Shown here one piece after another: positions 17,812 through 26,662 of a stretch of DNA of 64,000 nucleotides. How positions within the stretch are numbered: position 1 is the first letter of the stretch; every line of letters begins with the position of its first letter. The position numbers were made by a program, and so were the translations under genes. The DNA comes from Pseudomonas taiwanensis. Its GTDB lineage: Bacteria > Pseudomonadota > Gammaproteobacteria > Pseudomonadales > Pseudomonadaceae. The notes beneath the pieces were generated by a model, which ran no database searches, was not told the DNA's origin, and worked only from the letters and a program-made list of their open reading frames with translations. The stretch covers positions 35,129 through 99,128 of the forward strand of contig NZ_QJRF01000077.1 in NCBI RefSeq assembly GCF_013393345.1. Reading direction: 5' to 3'.

Positions 17812-19692
17812 GTGAATATCTCTCGCTTGCTGTACAGGGGAACCTCGCTTGTCGCCAGTAATGCCACCGGTGACAGCCACCAACAACCAGAACAACCCGC
17901 CAACACCAATCGCCGCTCGTTCCTCAAATGGTCCGCTGCCGCCAGCGCCCTGCCCCTTCTGCTCGCGGAAAGCGACAGTCAGGCCAAGGACAGTGACACC
18001 TCGGAAATCACCAGCCCGAGAACCACACCGTGGAAGGAATTCCTTCCCAACCAGATGAGTCCGCTGAACCCGGTCAGCGTGCTGCATGGCGCGGACGGCG
18101 TGCAGGTGGCCCCGCCTTCCGCAACCGCCGACGCAGAACACGGCGAATGCGGCCGCAAGCCGCACCAGCGCTATGACGAACTGGGCGTCAACCCGACGAT
18201 GTACGAAATCAACGTGGTGGAGCGCCCCTGGAAGGCTCACCCGGACCTGCCGGAAATCAAGGTCTGGAGCTACCGCGCGGCCGACTCCACCCCGGACAGT
18301 TTCAGCCCGATCATCTTTGCCCGTTACGGCCAGCCGGTGCTGTGCCGCTTCCACTGCAAGCTGCCCAAGGACCACGTCGGCGTCGGCGTTCCCTATATCT
18401 CCGTGCACCTGCACAACCTGCACTGCCCTTCGGAAAGTGACGGTTTTCCCGGCGACTTCTTCAGTGCCCAGAAGCAGGGCCTGACGATGGATTACAAGGG
18501 CGAGTACAAGGACCACTTCTACCCCAACGTCTACGCCGGCCTGGACGAGATGCAGAACGGCATCGGCGACTACCGTGAGGCCCTCGGCACGCTGTGGTTC
18601 CACGACCACACCTGGCAGGCCACCTCGCAGAACGTGGTGCGCGGGATGTTCGGCTTCTACGTCATCTTCGATCACCTGGATTCCGGCAACGAGAAGGACC
18701 CGAGCCCCGAAGCGCTGCGCCTGCCCAGCTTCCCGTACGACTACATGCTGAGCTTCAACGACATGCGCTTCGACTCGAAGGGCCAGCTGGTCTTCGACCG
18801 CTTCAGCCCCGACGGCACCCTCGGCGACAAGACCCTGGTCAACGGCAAGATCGAACCGGTGCTGCGGGTCGCCCGCCGCAAATACCGGCTGCGCCTGCTC
18901 AATGCCGGCCCGTCGCGCTTCTACGAATTCTATCTGCACGACAGCAAGGGCAAGGCACAGACCTTCACCTACATCGCCAACGACGGCAATCTGCTGCCCG
19001 CGCCCATCCGCAACATGGGCAAGGTGCACCTGGGCGTCGCCGAACGCGCGGACCTGGTGGTGGATTTCTCCAAGTACCCCATTGGCACCGAGCTGTTCCT
19101 CACCAACCGCCTGATCCAGGACACCACCAAGGGTCCGGACAAGGTCGACGGATCCGGCACCAAGGTGCTCAAGCTGCTGGTGGATCGCGATCCGCCGGAA
19201 CAGGACCTGAGCCAGGTGCCGGACGTGTTGCGGCCGCTGCGCCCGCTGTGCGACGAGGAGATCGAACGGGCCAAAGTGCGCCGCTGGGTGTTCGACCGCA
19301 AAGGCGGCGAATGGGCCGTCAACGGGAAGCCGGAAAACATCCTCGACACCAGCGCCAAGATCGACAAGGGCGAGTGCGAGATCTGGGAGCTGGTCAACGA
19401 AAGTGGCGGCTGGCAGCACCCGGTGCATATCCACTTCGAGGAGGGCCGCATCCTCAGCAAGACGGTCAACGGCATACCCGTGGCCATTCCGGAACACGAG
19501 CGAGGACGCAAGGACGTCTACGTGCTCGGCAAGAACGAGGCGGTCAGGGTGTTCCTGCGCTTCCGCGACTTCACCGGCAAGTACGTCATGCACTGCCACA
19601 ACGTGATCCATGAGGACCACGGCATGATGATGCGCTGGGACATCGAGGACGACACGCCACCCGAAGCGCCCGCCGAGTGCGGCGTCAGCTGA
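17812..19692 (+). CDS. Tat-exported multicopper oxidase
   Basis: A 626-residue multicopper oxidase with an N-terminal twin-arginine signal (NRRSFLKWSA, about residues 33-42). All four copper motifs are present: HLH (199-201), HDH (264-266), HPVHIH (536-541) and HCHNVIH...GM (594-605, with type-1 ligands Cys595, His600 and probable axial Met605). It is close in layout to CotA/bilirubin-oxidase-like enzymes; the substrate (phenolic, metal ion or other) is unknown. A GTG start after GTGGAGGACC is used. It is followed by a SCO-type gene, suggesting paired copper handling. Confidence 0.88.
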   Translation: MNISRLLYRGTSLVASNATGDSHQQPEQPANTNRRSFLKWSAAASALPLLLAESDSQAKDSDTSEITSPRTTPWKEFLPNQMSPLNPVSVLHGADGVQVAPPSATADAEHGECGRKPHQRYDELGVNPTMYEINVVERPWKAHPDLPEIKVWSYRAADSTPDSFSPIIFARYGQPVLCRFHCKLPKDHVGVGVPYISVHLHNLHCPSESDGFPGDFFSAQKQGLTMDYKGEYKDHFYPNVYAGLDEMQNGIGDYREALGTLWFHDHTWQATSQNVVRGMFGFYVIFDHLDSGNEKDPSPEALRLPSFPYDYMLSFNDMRFDSKGQLVFDRFSPDGTLGDKTLVNGKIEPVLRVARRKYRLRLLNAGPSRFYEFYLHDSKGKAQTFTYIANDGNLLPAPIRNMGKVHLGVAERADLVVDFSKYPIGTELFLTNRLIQDTTKGPDKVDGSGTKVLKLLVDRDPPEQDLSQVPDVLRPLRPLCDEEIERAKVRRWVFDRKGGEWAVNGKPENILDTSAKIDKGECEIWELVNESGGWQHPVHIHFEEGRILSKTVNGIPVAIPEHERGRKDVYVLGKNEAVRVFLRFRDFTGKYVMHCHNVIHEDHGMMMRWDIEDDTPPEAPAECGVS

Positions 19693-19728
19693 GCCAAAGC
19701 CAACCTTGATCGTGACTGGAGATGCCAG

Positions 19729-20397
19729 ATGAACACTCGCAGAAACCTGCTGTTCGGCGCCGGTGTGGCTGCCGCAGGCGTGGCCGCGCTGGGCGCCGGC
19801 CTGGTGGGCCGCAACTGGGCCGCCCCGGAACCCGAGTACGCGGAGGGCGACAGCTTCGGCGCCCGTTACTTCCCAAACCTCACGCTCTACACGCACCTGG
19901 GCAAACGCGTGAAGCTCTACGACGACCTCATGCGCGACAAGGTGGTGGCCTTCAACATGATGTACACGATGTGCGGCGGCCTTTGCCCCACCATGACCGC
20001 CAACCTGCGCGGCACCCAGAAGCTGCTGGGCGACCGCGCCGGGAAGAATGTCTTCATGTACTCCATCACCCTGCAACCGGAGCTGGATACGCCGGAAATC
20101 CTCAGGGAGTACGCCGAGTCCCACCATGTCGGTCCGGGCTGGCTATTCCTCACCGGCGACCCAACGGACCTGGAGAAGCTGCGGCGCAAGCTGGGTTTCT
20201 TCGATCCGGACCCGGTGGTCGACGCCGACCGCACCACCCATATCCGCATGGTGCGGATCGGCAACGACCGATATGACCAGTGGACCATGGCCTCGGCCCG
20301 CTCTCAGCCTGAGCAGTTGGTGGCGGCGATCAACATGGTGGACCGGTCGGTGGACTTCACTTCGCACAATGGGAAGGATGCGAGCTTGCCGGCTTGA
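19729..20397 (+). CDS. SCO1/SenC family copper-binding protein
   Basis: A 222-residue thioredoxin-fold protein with an N-terminal RR-containing export segment and the SCO copper site: CxxxC at Cys82/Cys86 (MCGGLCP) and candidate ligand His171. SCO proteins deliver copper or reduce thiols during assembly of copper enzymes. Lying 36 bases after the multicopper oxidase, this one probably supports metallation of that oxidase rather than cytochrome oxidase; that partner choice is inference from position. Confidence 0.85.
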   Translation: MNTRRNLLFGAGVAAAGVAALGAGLVGRNWAAPEPEYAEGDSFGARYFPNLTLYTHLGKRVKLYDDLMRDKVVAFNMMYTMCGGLCPTMTANLRGTQKLLGDRAGKNVFMYSITLQPELDTPEILREYAESHHVGPGWLFLTGDPTDLEKLRRKLGFFDPDPVVDADRTTHIRMVRIGNDRYDQWTMASARSQPEQLVAAINMVDRSVDFTSHNGKDASLPA

Positions 20398-20424
20398 GGG
20401 TGAGGCTCGTCGGTCGACATACAT

Positions 20425-20519
20425 TGTGGGGGCGATTTCAATCGCTGAGCAGGCCGAAGGCCTGCCAGGGAGCCAAGGGCAGCTGCGCTGCCCTTAGCGA
20501 ATGAATTCGCCCCCACAAA
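20425..20519. repeat. Dispersed 95-bp palindromic repeat, copy 1
   Basis: Ends GTGGGGGCGATTTCAATCGC and GCGAATGAATTCGCCCCCAC are inverted; the middle carries GCAGGCCGAAGGCCTGCC and GGGCAGCTGCGCTGCCC hairpins. Near-identical copies are at 21435-21529 and 33844-33941. Confidence 0.85.
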
Positions 20520-20533
20520 GGAATGGCCCGACT

Positions 20534-21283
20534 TCAGGAAATCCGCCCCAAATTCACCACCAACGGCCAGCTCACCCGGCGGGTGCTGGCCGGGTCGCCC
20601 CAGGCCTGCTGGAAGCGTTCGCGCAGCGGGTCGAGGGGGTCGGTACCGTGGGCAGATTTGTAGGTGCCCACGGCCGACCAGCTTTCCAGGTAACCCAGCA
20701 GCCGCGCCAGATCCCATTCGGCATCCAGGGTGAAGGGCGGCACCTCGATGCGTTCGAAGGGGAACGGCAAGGTGCGGTAGCCCTGCTCCACGTGCCGGCG
20801 CTCTTCGGCCCAGTAGCTGCCGAGGATGTCGTTGTAGAGGTGACTGACCAATGCATCCACTTCGGGCGTGATCGTCGTGAGGTTGTAGGAGATCACCGCC
20901 AGCAACCCGCCCGGCCGGCTCACGCGGCGCACTTCCGCGTAGAAGCGCTCCAGGTCGAACCAGTGCAGCGCTTGCGCCACCAGGGTCAGGGAGACACTGG
21001 CGTCGGCCAGCGAGGTCTGCTCCGCCGGCTCGCAGCGGTAGTCGATATTGGCCGCCGGCTCGGCCTTGGCCAGTTGCTGCGCGCTCACATCGGTCCCCAC
21101 CACGCGCTGGAAATGCCGCGCGAGGTCGACGGTCGCCTGGCCGGAACCGCAACCGCAATCCCAGGCGAGGGCAAGGTCCGGTGCCTGCTGGCTGAGCCAG
21201 GTGATCAGGGCGGGATCGTAGGTGGGACGATTGGCGCGGTAGGCGTCGGAGTTGCGGGTGAAGAGCGCACTGGTGTCGGACAT
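20534..21283 (-). CDS. Class I SAM-dependent methyltransferase
   Basis: A 249-residue methyltransferase with the SAM-binding motif WDCGCGSGQATVDLA (about residues 42-56) and the motif pattern ALHWFDLERFYAEVRRVSRPGG of UbiE/Methyltransf_11-like enzymes. The substrate is unknown; relatives are often annotated as trans-aconitate-like or generic methyltransferases. It is bracketed by two copies of the same 95-bp repeat (20425 and 21435). The ATG at 21283 is preferred over one 13 codons upstream because homologous openings start near SALFTRNSDAYRANRP. Confidence 0.82.
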   Translation of the reverse strand: MSDTSALFTRNSDAYRANRPTYDPALITWLSQQAPDLALAWDCGCGSGQATVDLARHFQRVVGTDVSAQQLAKAEPAANIDYRCEPAEQTSLADASVSLTLVAQALHWFDLERFYAEVRRVSRPGGLLAVISYNLTTITPEVDALVSHLYNDILGSYWAEERRHVEQGYRTLPFPFERIEVPPFTLDAEWDLARLLGYLESWSAVGTYKSAHGTDPLDPLRERFQQAWGDPASTRRVSWPLVVNLGRIS

Positions 21284-21434
21284 GGCAGGAAATCCGCTTC
21301 GGGTCGCTGGGGTTGCCAGCATAGCGCGCGATCAAGACACCCTGCGAAGGTTTCACCGCCCTCCCTCACCCCCGGCCCCTCTCCCGAAGGGAGAGGGGAG
21401 CAAAGCGCGCAGGCACCAAGTCCTGTGCACCTCC

Positions 21435-21529
21435 TGTGGGGGCGATTTCAATCGCTGAGCAGGCCGAAGGCCTGCCGGAAGAGCTGGGGCAGCTGCGCTG
21501 CCCTTAGCGAATGAATTCGCCCCCACAAA
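21435..21529. repeat. Dispersed 95-bp palindromic repeat, copy 2
   Basis: Nearly identical to 20425-20519, with the changes confined mainly to the linker after GGCCTGCC. Together the two copies flank the methyltransferase gene in direct orientation. Confidence 0.85.
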
Positions 21530-21547
21530 TGAAGAGCAGTCCCTGCC

Positions 21548-22705
21548 TCATTTCACAATGGCCAGCTCGAACGAGCCCTGGTCCGCGTGCTCATGCACCT
21601 GCATGCCCGCCTCGCTCAGGGCCAGGTCCTGCAGGGGGCGCTTGAAGGGTTTGTTGTCCAGGGTCTGCAGGCTGCGGTCTTCATCGGTGGTCAGCAGCAG
21701 CACATAGCGTTCGCCCTGATTGGCGCGGACCTGCACGGTGCCTTCGATGAAGGCATAGCGGTACCAGGTTTCACCGTGGAGCTGGTAGATCGCATCGCTC
21801 ACCAATCGCGTGGGCCGTTTGGCCTCGTCGAGGAACAGCAGCGAGGGATAGACCACCTGGCGATTGGCGAAGCTGCGGATGCGCAAGCCGTAACTGTGCT
21901 GCGAGCGCGGCAGCTTGAGGGCGCTGTAGTAGCTGCGGCCCATGGGGAAGTCGAAGCTTGGCGAGAGGTTGTTCAGCTCCTCGTAACGCGGCTCCTCGAC
22001 CGAGACTTCGGTGAAGGCGGCATCCGCCAACTGGCCACAGCAGCGGTCCACCAGGCTCTGGTAAAGCGCCTCGCCCTGCTCTTCGCTGCCCTCCAGCAGG
22101 GCCTTCATGGCGGCGGTGGGCTGCCCGTCCAGTGAGGGCAACAGCGCGGCCTTGCGCTTGAACTCCATCTCGCGGGCTTCGGTGTAGGCGACGGGACCGG
22201 GGCGCGCATCATCCCCATCCGTCTCCTTGCCTCGCGCCGGCACCGGAGAGTTATGGGTGCGGCCCTGCTCGTCGACCCAGGTGAAGTACGCCGGCCCCTG
22301 TTCCGGGCGGGAGTAGCCACGGCCTTCGAGGACGTCCGAGTCGACGTACTCCTCCGAGCGCTGGCCGTTGGGTAGCACGAAGTCGCGCTGTCCCGAATCC
22401 ACCTGACCGGCCGCGTAGAAGCTGTTCTGCAGGTTGCCGCTGGCATCCACCCAGGTGAAATAGCGCCGCTTGCTTTCTCCGGCCTTGGCGCTGCCGGGCC
22501 ACTGGGCGTCGTCGCTGTCCTTCAGGCGTGCCTGGTCGCTCTGGACGACGCGCCTGGCCGCCTGACGCTGCTGTTCGCTGTAGCGACTGTCGACGAAGGT
22601 GTTGTGCACCCGCCCCTGATCGTCGATCCAGGTGAGGTAGCGGCCGCTGCTGGCCTGGGCGGTGCCGGCGAGGGTCAGGGCGATGAGCAGGATGGGCGCT
22701 TTCAT
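21548..22705 (-). CDS. MalM-like periplasmic protein with three N-terminal TW(I/V)D repeats
   Basis: A 385-residue exported protein (signal peptide ending near AQA, residue 18). Its N-terminal half holds three repeats of the form Y(L/F)TW(I/V)D-x-x-G-x-x-(H/Q)N(T/S), reminiscent of DUF4124 modules. The C-terminal part (about 225-385) looks like the MalM beta-sandwich (SYGLRIRSF, VVYPSLLFLDE). It is the last gene of the DUF6160-C39-barrel-FadL cluster, its start overlapping the FadL-like stop by one base. An envelope role is likely; the partner is unknown. Confidence 0.7.
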   Translation of the reverse strand: MKAPILLIALTLAGTAQASSGRYLTWIDDQGRVHNTFVDSRYSEQQRQAARRVVQSDQARLKDSDDAQWPGSAKAGESKRRYFTWVDASGNLQNSFYAAGQVDSGQRDFVLPNGQRSEEYVDSDVLEGRGYSRPEQGPAYFTWVDEQGRTHNSPVPARGKETDGDDARPGPVAYTEAREMEFKRKAALLPSLDGQPTAAMKALLEGSEEQGEALYQSLVDRCCGQLADAAFTEVSVEEPRYEELNNLSPSFDFPMGRSYYSALKLPRSQHSYGLRIRSFANRQVVYPSLLFLDEAKRPTRLVSDAIYQLHGETWYRYAFIEGTVQVRANQGERYVLLLTTDEDRSLQTLDNKPFKRPLQDLALSEAGMQVHEHADQGSFELAIVK

Positions 22706-24297
22706 CAGAAGGTCGTCTGGTAGGTCAGGGCCAGGATGTACGCCTTCACCGAAGTCGAGACGTTCTGGCCGGCGTAGGGGTTGTAGACCAGGTTGTCGAT
22801 ACCGCTGCAGTTGAGGTTGCAGCTGGTATCGGCCTTGGTGCTCTGCTTGGTGGTGAAGTAGTTGAAGCCGATGTCGATGTTGGTGTCCTTGTCCCAGCGG
22901 TACCCCAGGCCCAGGCCGTACAGGTGGGCGTCGCCGATGGGTGCGAGCACGTCGGCCTTGTCATCCGGAATGGCCGAGGGGCGCCATTCGTAGCCGGCGC
23001 GCACGGCCAGGCGGTCGGTCCACTGGTACTGCATGCCGAGTGCCCAGCTCCAAGTGTCGCGGTAGCCACGGTCGAGGATGATGCTGCGGTCGGTGGCATT
23101 GCCGCCGCCGAAGTTCTTGGCGATGCGCAGCAGGTCCAGCTCGCGGTCGAATTCGATCTCGAACTCGTTCCAGTCGCTATAGCCGCTCCACTTCAAGTCG
23201 AAGTTGAACTGCCAGCGGTCGAAGGGAACGATCTTGATGCCGGTGGAGAAGTTGTCCGGGTAGGTCATGTCCAATGACGCGTTGCCCTGCTCTTCGTCGA
23301 CGTTGCCGAGGGGAAACAGCGGGCTCAACACCTGGCCGAACAGCGAGGACTGCATGCCGGACCAGAAGCCCTGCCAGTCCTTGCTGTAGTCGACCCGGTA
23401 CTTGCCCTGCAGGTGCATGCGCGCCTCGCTCTGGTAGGTGGCGCCCCAGGCGAACCAGTCAGTGGGTTCCCAGAGGAAGCCGATGTTCCAGGTGGGCGAC
23501 AGCGACTGCTGAAGGTCCAGGTCCATGTTGGCCAGCGTGTCGAACGGGCCGATCTTGCCGCCGCAGACGTTGATGATCCCGGAGACGACTTCGCCCATTC
23601 CCGGCAGGCAGAGGAACTCGTTGAACAGCCGGGTCAGACCGGTCAGGAAGCCGGGGTTGCGGAAGTCCTGGTTGAGTGCCATCGCCTGGTGGGAGAAGCC
23701 GATGGACAGGCCCACCGCCAGTTCGTCGTTCATCTGGTAGCCGACCGAGGGCGAGAAGTAGGTGATGCGCTGCAAGGCGACTTCACGCCCCTGGTAGCGC
23801 GCCGGATCGCTGTCGGAATCCCGCGAGTAACCCAGTGCCATGGGCGCGTAGACGTTGGTGGCGAAGGTGAACTTGGAGCCCGGTGGATTGATCGAGAGAC
23901 CCGCCAGCGGTGCGAACAGCACCGGCACTTCGGTCATGCCGCCCATGCCCGGCAGGTACATGGCTGGCGTAAGCGTGCGGCTGCTGGAGTTCGCCACCGG
24001 GTCGTCGTCGTAACCGAGGAAGCCGTAGTCCTCGGGGGCTTCGAACTTGGCGCGGATGTCCATCACGCCGGTGAGGAACTTCACCGTGGTCTGGCGGCCC
24101 TTGAGCTTGGTCAGTGCGGCCGGGTTGTAGTGCACGGCGTCGATCCCGGAGGAATCGGCGGTAATGGCATTGGCCATGGCCATCGCCTTGGGGTTGCCGA
24201 TGGTCAGGTCGTTGGCCAGTTGGGCCTGGGCCAGGCCCGCCCAGCACAGGCCGACCCCGGCGATCGCCCGCGCAAGCGGCGAAAGGTGCGTGCTCAT
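22705..24297 (-). CDS. OmpP1/FadL family outer-membrane protein
   Basis: A 530-residue barrel with a signal peptide ending AQAQ and the FadL-family opening in which an N-terminal plug precedes many strands (GNPKAMAMANA, DAVHYNPAALTKLKG). It ends in an aromatic residue (QTTF). FadL proteins import hydrophobic compounds through a lateral gate. In this cluster, with a C39 peptidase and a DUF6160 protein, a role in exporting or anchoring the small secreted protein is an alternative. Paired Cys residues in NLNC/SCNL near the C-terminus are unusual for the family. Confidence 0.8.
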   Translation of the reverse strand: MSTHLSPLARAIAGVGLCWAGLAQAQLANDLTIGNPKAMAMANAITADSSGIDAVHYNPAALTKLKGRQTTVKFLTGVMDIRAKFEAPEDYGFLGYDDDPVANSSSRTLTPAMYLPGMGGMTEVPVLFAPLAGLSINPPGSKFTFATNVYAPMALGYSRDSDSDPARYQGREVALQRITYFSPSVGYQMNDELAVGLSIGFSHQAMALNQDFRNPGFLTGLTRLFNEFLCLPGMGEVVSGIINVCGGKIGPFDTLANMDLDLQQSLSPTWNIGFLWEPTDWFAWGATYQSEARMHLQGKYRVDYSKDWQGFWSGMQSSLFGQVLSPLFPLGNVDEEQGNASLDMTYPDNFSTGIKIVPFDRWQFNFDLKWSGYSDWNEFEIEFDRELDLLRIAKNFGGGNATDRSIILDRGYRDTWSWALGMQYQWTDRLAVRAGYEWRPSAIPDDKADVLAPIGDAHLYGLGLGYRWDKDTNIDIGFNYFTTKQSTKADTSCNLNCSGIDNLVYNPYAGQNVSTSVKAYILALTYQTTF

Positions 24298-24315
24298 GAG
24301 GTGATCTCTCGCCGG

Positions 24316-25320
24316 TTACTGGGCCTTGAGGCCTTTGATGTCGAGGGGCACGGAGAGCCCCAGGAGTACGTCCGGCGAGTCCTCGGTCATGCCGAAGCCG
24401 GCGTTGACGTTGATGATGTAGTCCGGCGACGTTCGCAGGCCGAGGGAGAAGTTCATGATCGAACTGGTCTGTTCGGTGCCCTCCAGGTTGGCGGTCTCGA
24501 ACTTGTAGGTCGGCTTGGTCGTGTAGGCCATCTGATAGGAGGTGGCCAGGGACACGTCGTAGGACAGCGCATAGGCGAAGCCCATGCTGAAGTTGAGGGT
24601 GTCGCCCGGTTCCACGTCTTCCAGGATGCGCCCGCCGCGCATCTGGTGAATGTCATGCACCGGCATGTTGTAGGTGTACCCCACCGAACCGAACAGCACG
24701 ACCGGGTCAATCACGTAGGACATGTTGGCGCCGACGCCCAGGCTGTAGTAGCCGTTGCCAGTGGAGAGGTCGTTCTCGCTGTTGATGTCGTATGGGCTTT
24801 CCCCGGTGGGCAGGCCCAGGGTGGCAAAGAGCGTGGTGACCGGGCGGCCACGGGTCGAGGCCCAGGGCTGCCAGCGCAGGGAGGCGGAGATGTCGCCGAG
24901 GCTGTAGACGTTCAGGTCGCGCTCGGTGTCGTACTTGGCGACGAAGGGCAGGCGCACGCTGAAGGTCAGGTTGTCCCACACGCCGTAGTCGAAGGTGAAG
25001 GAGTTGGTGAAGGTGTGCTGGGCCTCGCTCTGGCTGAGCACGCTGTAGACGTTGCTGCCGGTGCGGAAGGTTTCGATCTGGGTATCGCGCACCAGCGAAT
25101 AGTCGAAGCCGTAGGTGAGCGTGCGCTCGCCTTTCTTCAGCAGCGTGTAGCTCTTCTCGGAGGCCTGGAACACCTCTTCCAGCGCCTTGGCGCTGTCGGC
25201 GTCGTCTTCCTTCTTGCTCAGCGCGTCACGCGCCTCGTCCACCGAGCTCTCCTCGGCGTGCAGCGGCAGACTGGTACAGAGCACCAGCATGGCCAGCCAT
25301 GCGTATTCCCTTGGTCCCAT
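24316..25320 (-). CDS. Putative outer-membrane transporter (meta-pathway phenol degradation-like barrel)
   Basis: A 334-residue exported protein: signal peptide to about residue 22 (PLHA), a short charged alpha-helical segment (about 25-60), then a predicted beta-barrel of about 12 strands. The pattern resembles the Phenol_MetA_deg/SphA-like barrel family. It lies 18 bases before the FadL-like gene and after the C39 peptidase gene, all on the same strand. Function unknown; an envelope channel is the best reading. Confidence 0.65.
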   Translation of the reverse strand: MGPREYAWLAMLVLCTSLPLHAEESSVDEARDALSKKEDDADSAKALEEVFQASEKSYTLLKKGERTLTYGFDYSLVRDTQIETFRTGSNVYSVLSQSEAQHTFTNSFTFDYGVWDNLTFSVRLPFVAKYDTERDLNVYSLGDISASLRWQPWASTRGRPVTTLFATLGLPTGESPYDINSENDLSTGNGYYSLGVGANMSYVIDPVVLFGSVGYTYNMPVHDIHQMRGGRILEDVEPGDTLNFSMGFAYALSYDVSLATSYQMAYTTKPTYKFETANLEGTEQTSSIMNFSLGLRTSPDYIINVNAGFGMTEDSPDVLLGLSVPLDIKGLKAQ

Positions 25321-25357
25321 GGTGCTATCCCCAGGTCTTTCTTGTTATGAGCGGGTG

Positions 25358-26119
25358 TCACTTGCGGCGGATGTAGCGGATGTCGCCCCCCGAACCCAGT
25401 TCGTCGATTTCGTTCTGGGTGAACTTGGTGATCTGCGGAAACTCCTTGAACGCCAGCAGGCTGACGATGCGGTCATCCACCAGGCGCAGGTCGCGCTCGG
25501 TGAGGGCCATGGCGTTTTGCGGTTCGTTGCCCGAGGGGAAGATCACGAAGAGGACGTTCTGGTCCCAGATTTCTTCGAAACGGGCACGGGTGAAACTGAT
25601 GTTGCCGAGTGCGGGGTCGGCGACGAATACGTGGTCGTTGTAGACGTCGCGCACCACCACGAAATGCTTGAAGCCGCCGTAGTGGATCGGAACGATGGCC
25701 GGGTGCTCCAGGGCGTCGAGGTCGCCGAACTCGGCACGGAAGCCGCCACTCTTGTAGCCCAGGGCACCGACGAAGCGCTTCATGTCCAGCAGCGAAAAGC
25801 CACGGCGCTCGACGATCTTGTCGGCCTCGCCGTAGCGCAGCAGGCCTTCCATCACCTGGCGTTCTTCCAGGTTGCGGCCCAGGTAGTAGTCCAGCAGGCT
25901 GGTCAGCGCCGCGGAGCCGCAGCTGTAGTCGTAGGCCTGGCGGATGACGTTGCGGAATTGCAGCTGGCTCATCGGCTCGACGACCGCCGTTTCACGGTAC
26001 GGGCCATTGGGCGAGAGCGGCTGGCTGATGTTCACCGCGCCTTGCGGTTGCGGCTTGGTGTCCACCGTCTGGGTGAAGCCGAACAGACCGAGCAAACTGC
26101 CAATCAGGATTTCGATCAT
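25358..26119 (-). CDS. C39 family peptidase
   Basis: A 253-residue papain-like C39 peptidase domain with an intact triad: Cys67 in YDYSCGSAA, His152 in GGFKHFVVV and Asp168 in FVADPALG. The first 20 residues form a membrane or signal segment, so it should act in the envelope. No ABC transporter domain is fused, unlike bacteriocin exporters; free C39 peptidases of this kind occur in the fap amyloid operon (FapD) and similar surface-protein clusters. The DUF6160 protein just upstream is the obvious candidate substrate, by inference. Confidence 0.82.
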   Translation of the reverse strand: MIEILIGSLLGLFGFTQTVDTKPQPQGAVNISQPLSPNGPYRETAVVEPMSQLQFRNVIRQAYDYSCGSAALTSLLDYYLGRNLEERQVMEGLLRYGEADKIVERRGFSLLDMKRFVGALGYKSGGFRAEFGDLDALEHPAIVPIHYGGFKHFVVVRDVYNDHVFVADPALGNISFTRARFEEIWDQNVLFVIFPSGNEPQNAMALTERDLRLVDDRIVSLLAFKEFPQITKFTQNEIDELGSGGDIRYIRRK

Positions 26120-26150
26120 TGCCGTTCCGACTACTCGACTCTTTTCGCGG

Positions 26151-26186
26151 GGAAAGGCCTCGCCGACCAGGTCGGCGAGGCTTTCC
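26151..26186 (-). terminator. Strong hairpin between the DUF6160 and C39 genes (attenuator-like)
   Basis: GGAAAGGCCTCGCCGACC pairs with GGTCGGCGAGGCTTTCC across one base, with a single bulge. There is no T run, so it is more likely an mRNA-stabilising or partial attenuator hairpin that raises expression of the first gene over the rest. Confidence 0.55.
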
Positions 26187-26209
26187 GGGTTACAGGATCA
26201 ACGCAGCTG

Positions 26210-26662
26210 TCAGTGACCCCAGACCTTCAGGGTGGAGCCGGACATGTTCATGTTGTTGACGGCCAGCGAGCCGATGCTGGCAGCACTGGAGTCGCCGACG
26301 CGGATGGCGCCAACCGAGAGCTGGCCGGTGATGGACGGCAGGCTGATCTGCAGCTTGTCGCTGCCACCGGCGCCACCGTCGATCACGTCGATCTTCAGCG
26401 GGTCGCTGTCGAGGATGTCGAAGCCGGTGAAGGACACGGTTTCCAGACGCAGGGTACCGGCGGTGGTGGTGCTGCCGGAGGTTTCGGAGTCGGTGTAGAC
26501 GATGCTGCCGATGGAGCCGTTGAAGCTACCGGAGATGCTGATGCCGTCCTGACCGGTCACGCCGGACAGAGCGGAATCGTCCATGGCCTTGAGGTCGGCC
26601 TGAGCCATGAACGGAGCAGCGAGCACAGCAGCGGCCAGAGCCAGTTGTTTGAAGCTTTTCAT
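26210..26662 (-). CDS. DUF6160 family secreted protein (FilA-like)
   Basis: A 150-residue protein with a clear signal peptide (cleavage after AQA, residue 22) followed by MDDSALSGVTGQDGISI, the hallmark of DUF6160. The remainder is Gly/Ser/Thr/Asp-rich alternating strands with no Cys. Acinetobacter FilA proteins share this opening and are encoded with other surface proteins. The ATG at 26662 follows TTGGAGATAAAAAGA; a TTG five codons upstream is less likely. First gene of the cluster, followed by a strong hairpin, suggesting high expression. Confidence 0.75.
   Translation of the reverse strand: MKSFKQLALAAAVLAAPFMAQADLKAMDDSALSGVTGQDGISISGSFNGSIGSIVYTDSETSGSTTTAGTLRLETVSFTGFDILDSDPLKIDVIDGGAGGSDKLQISLPSITGQLSVGAIRVGDSSAASIGSLAVNNMNMSGSTLKVWGH

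Noticed and set aside
17785-20127. Very long minus-strand open frame across the multicopper oxidase and SCO genes
   Set aside because: GC-rich codon use leaves antisense frames open. The translation is low-complexity (Val, Gln, His, Gly) with no recognisable domain, and the sense genes are clear.
22705-24297. Straightforward long-chain fatty acid importer
   Set aside because: The family fits, but clustering with the secreted protein and peptidase makes fatty-acid uptake only one of several readings, so no specific substrate was assigned.
25358-26662. Fap functional amyloid operon
   Set aside because: The C39 peptidase resembles FapD in type, but no FapB/C repeat proteins, FapA or FapF are present. 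The DUF6160 protein is a different family.
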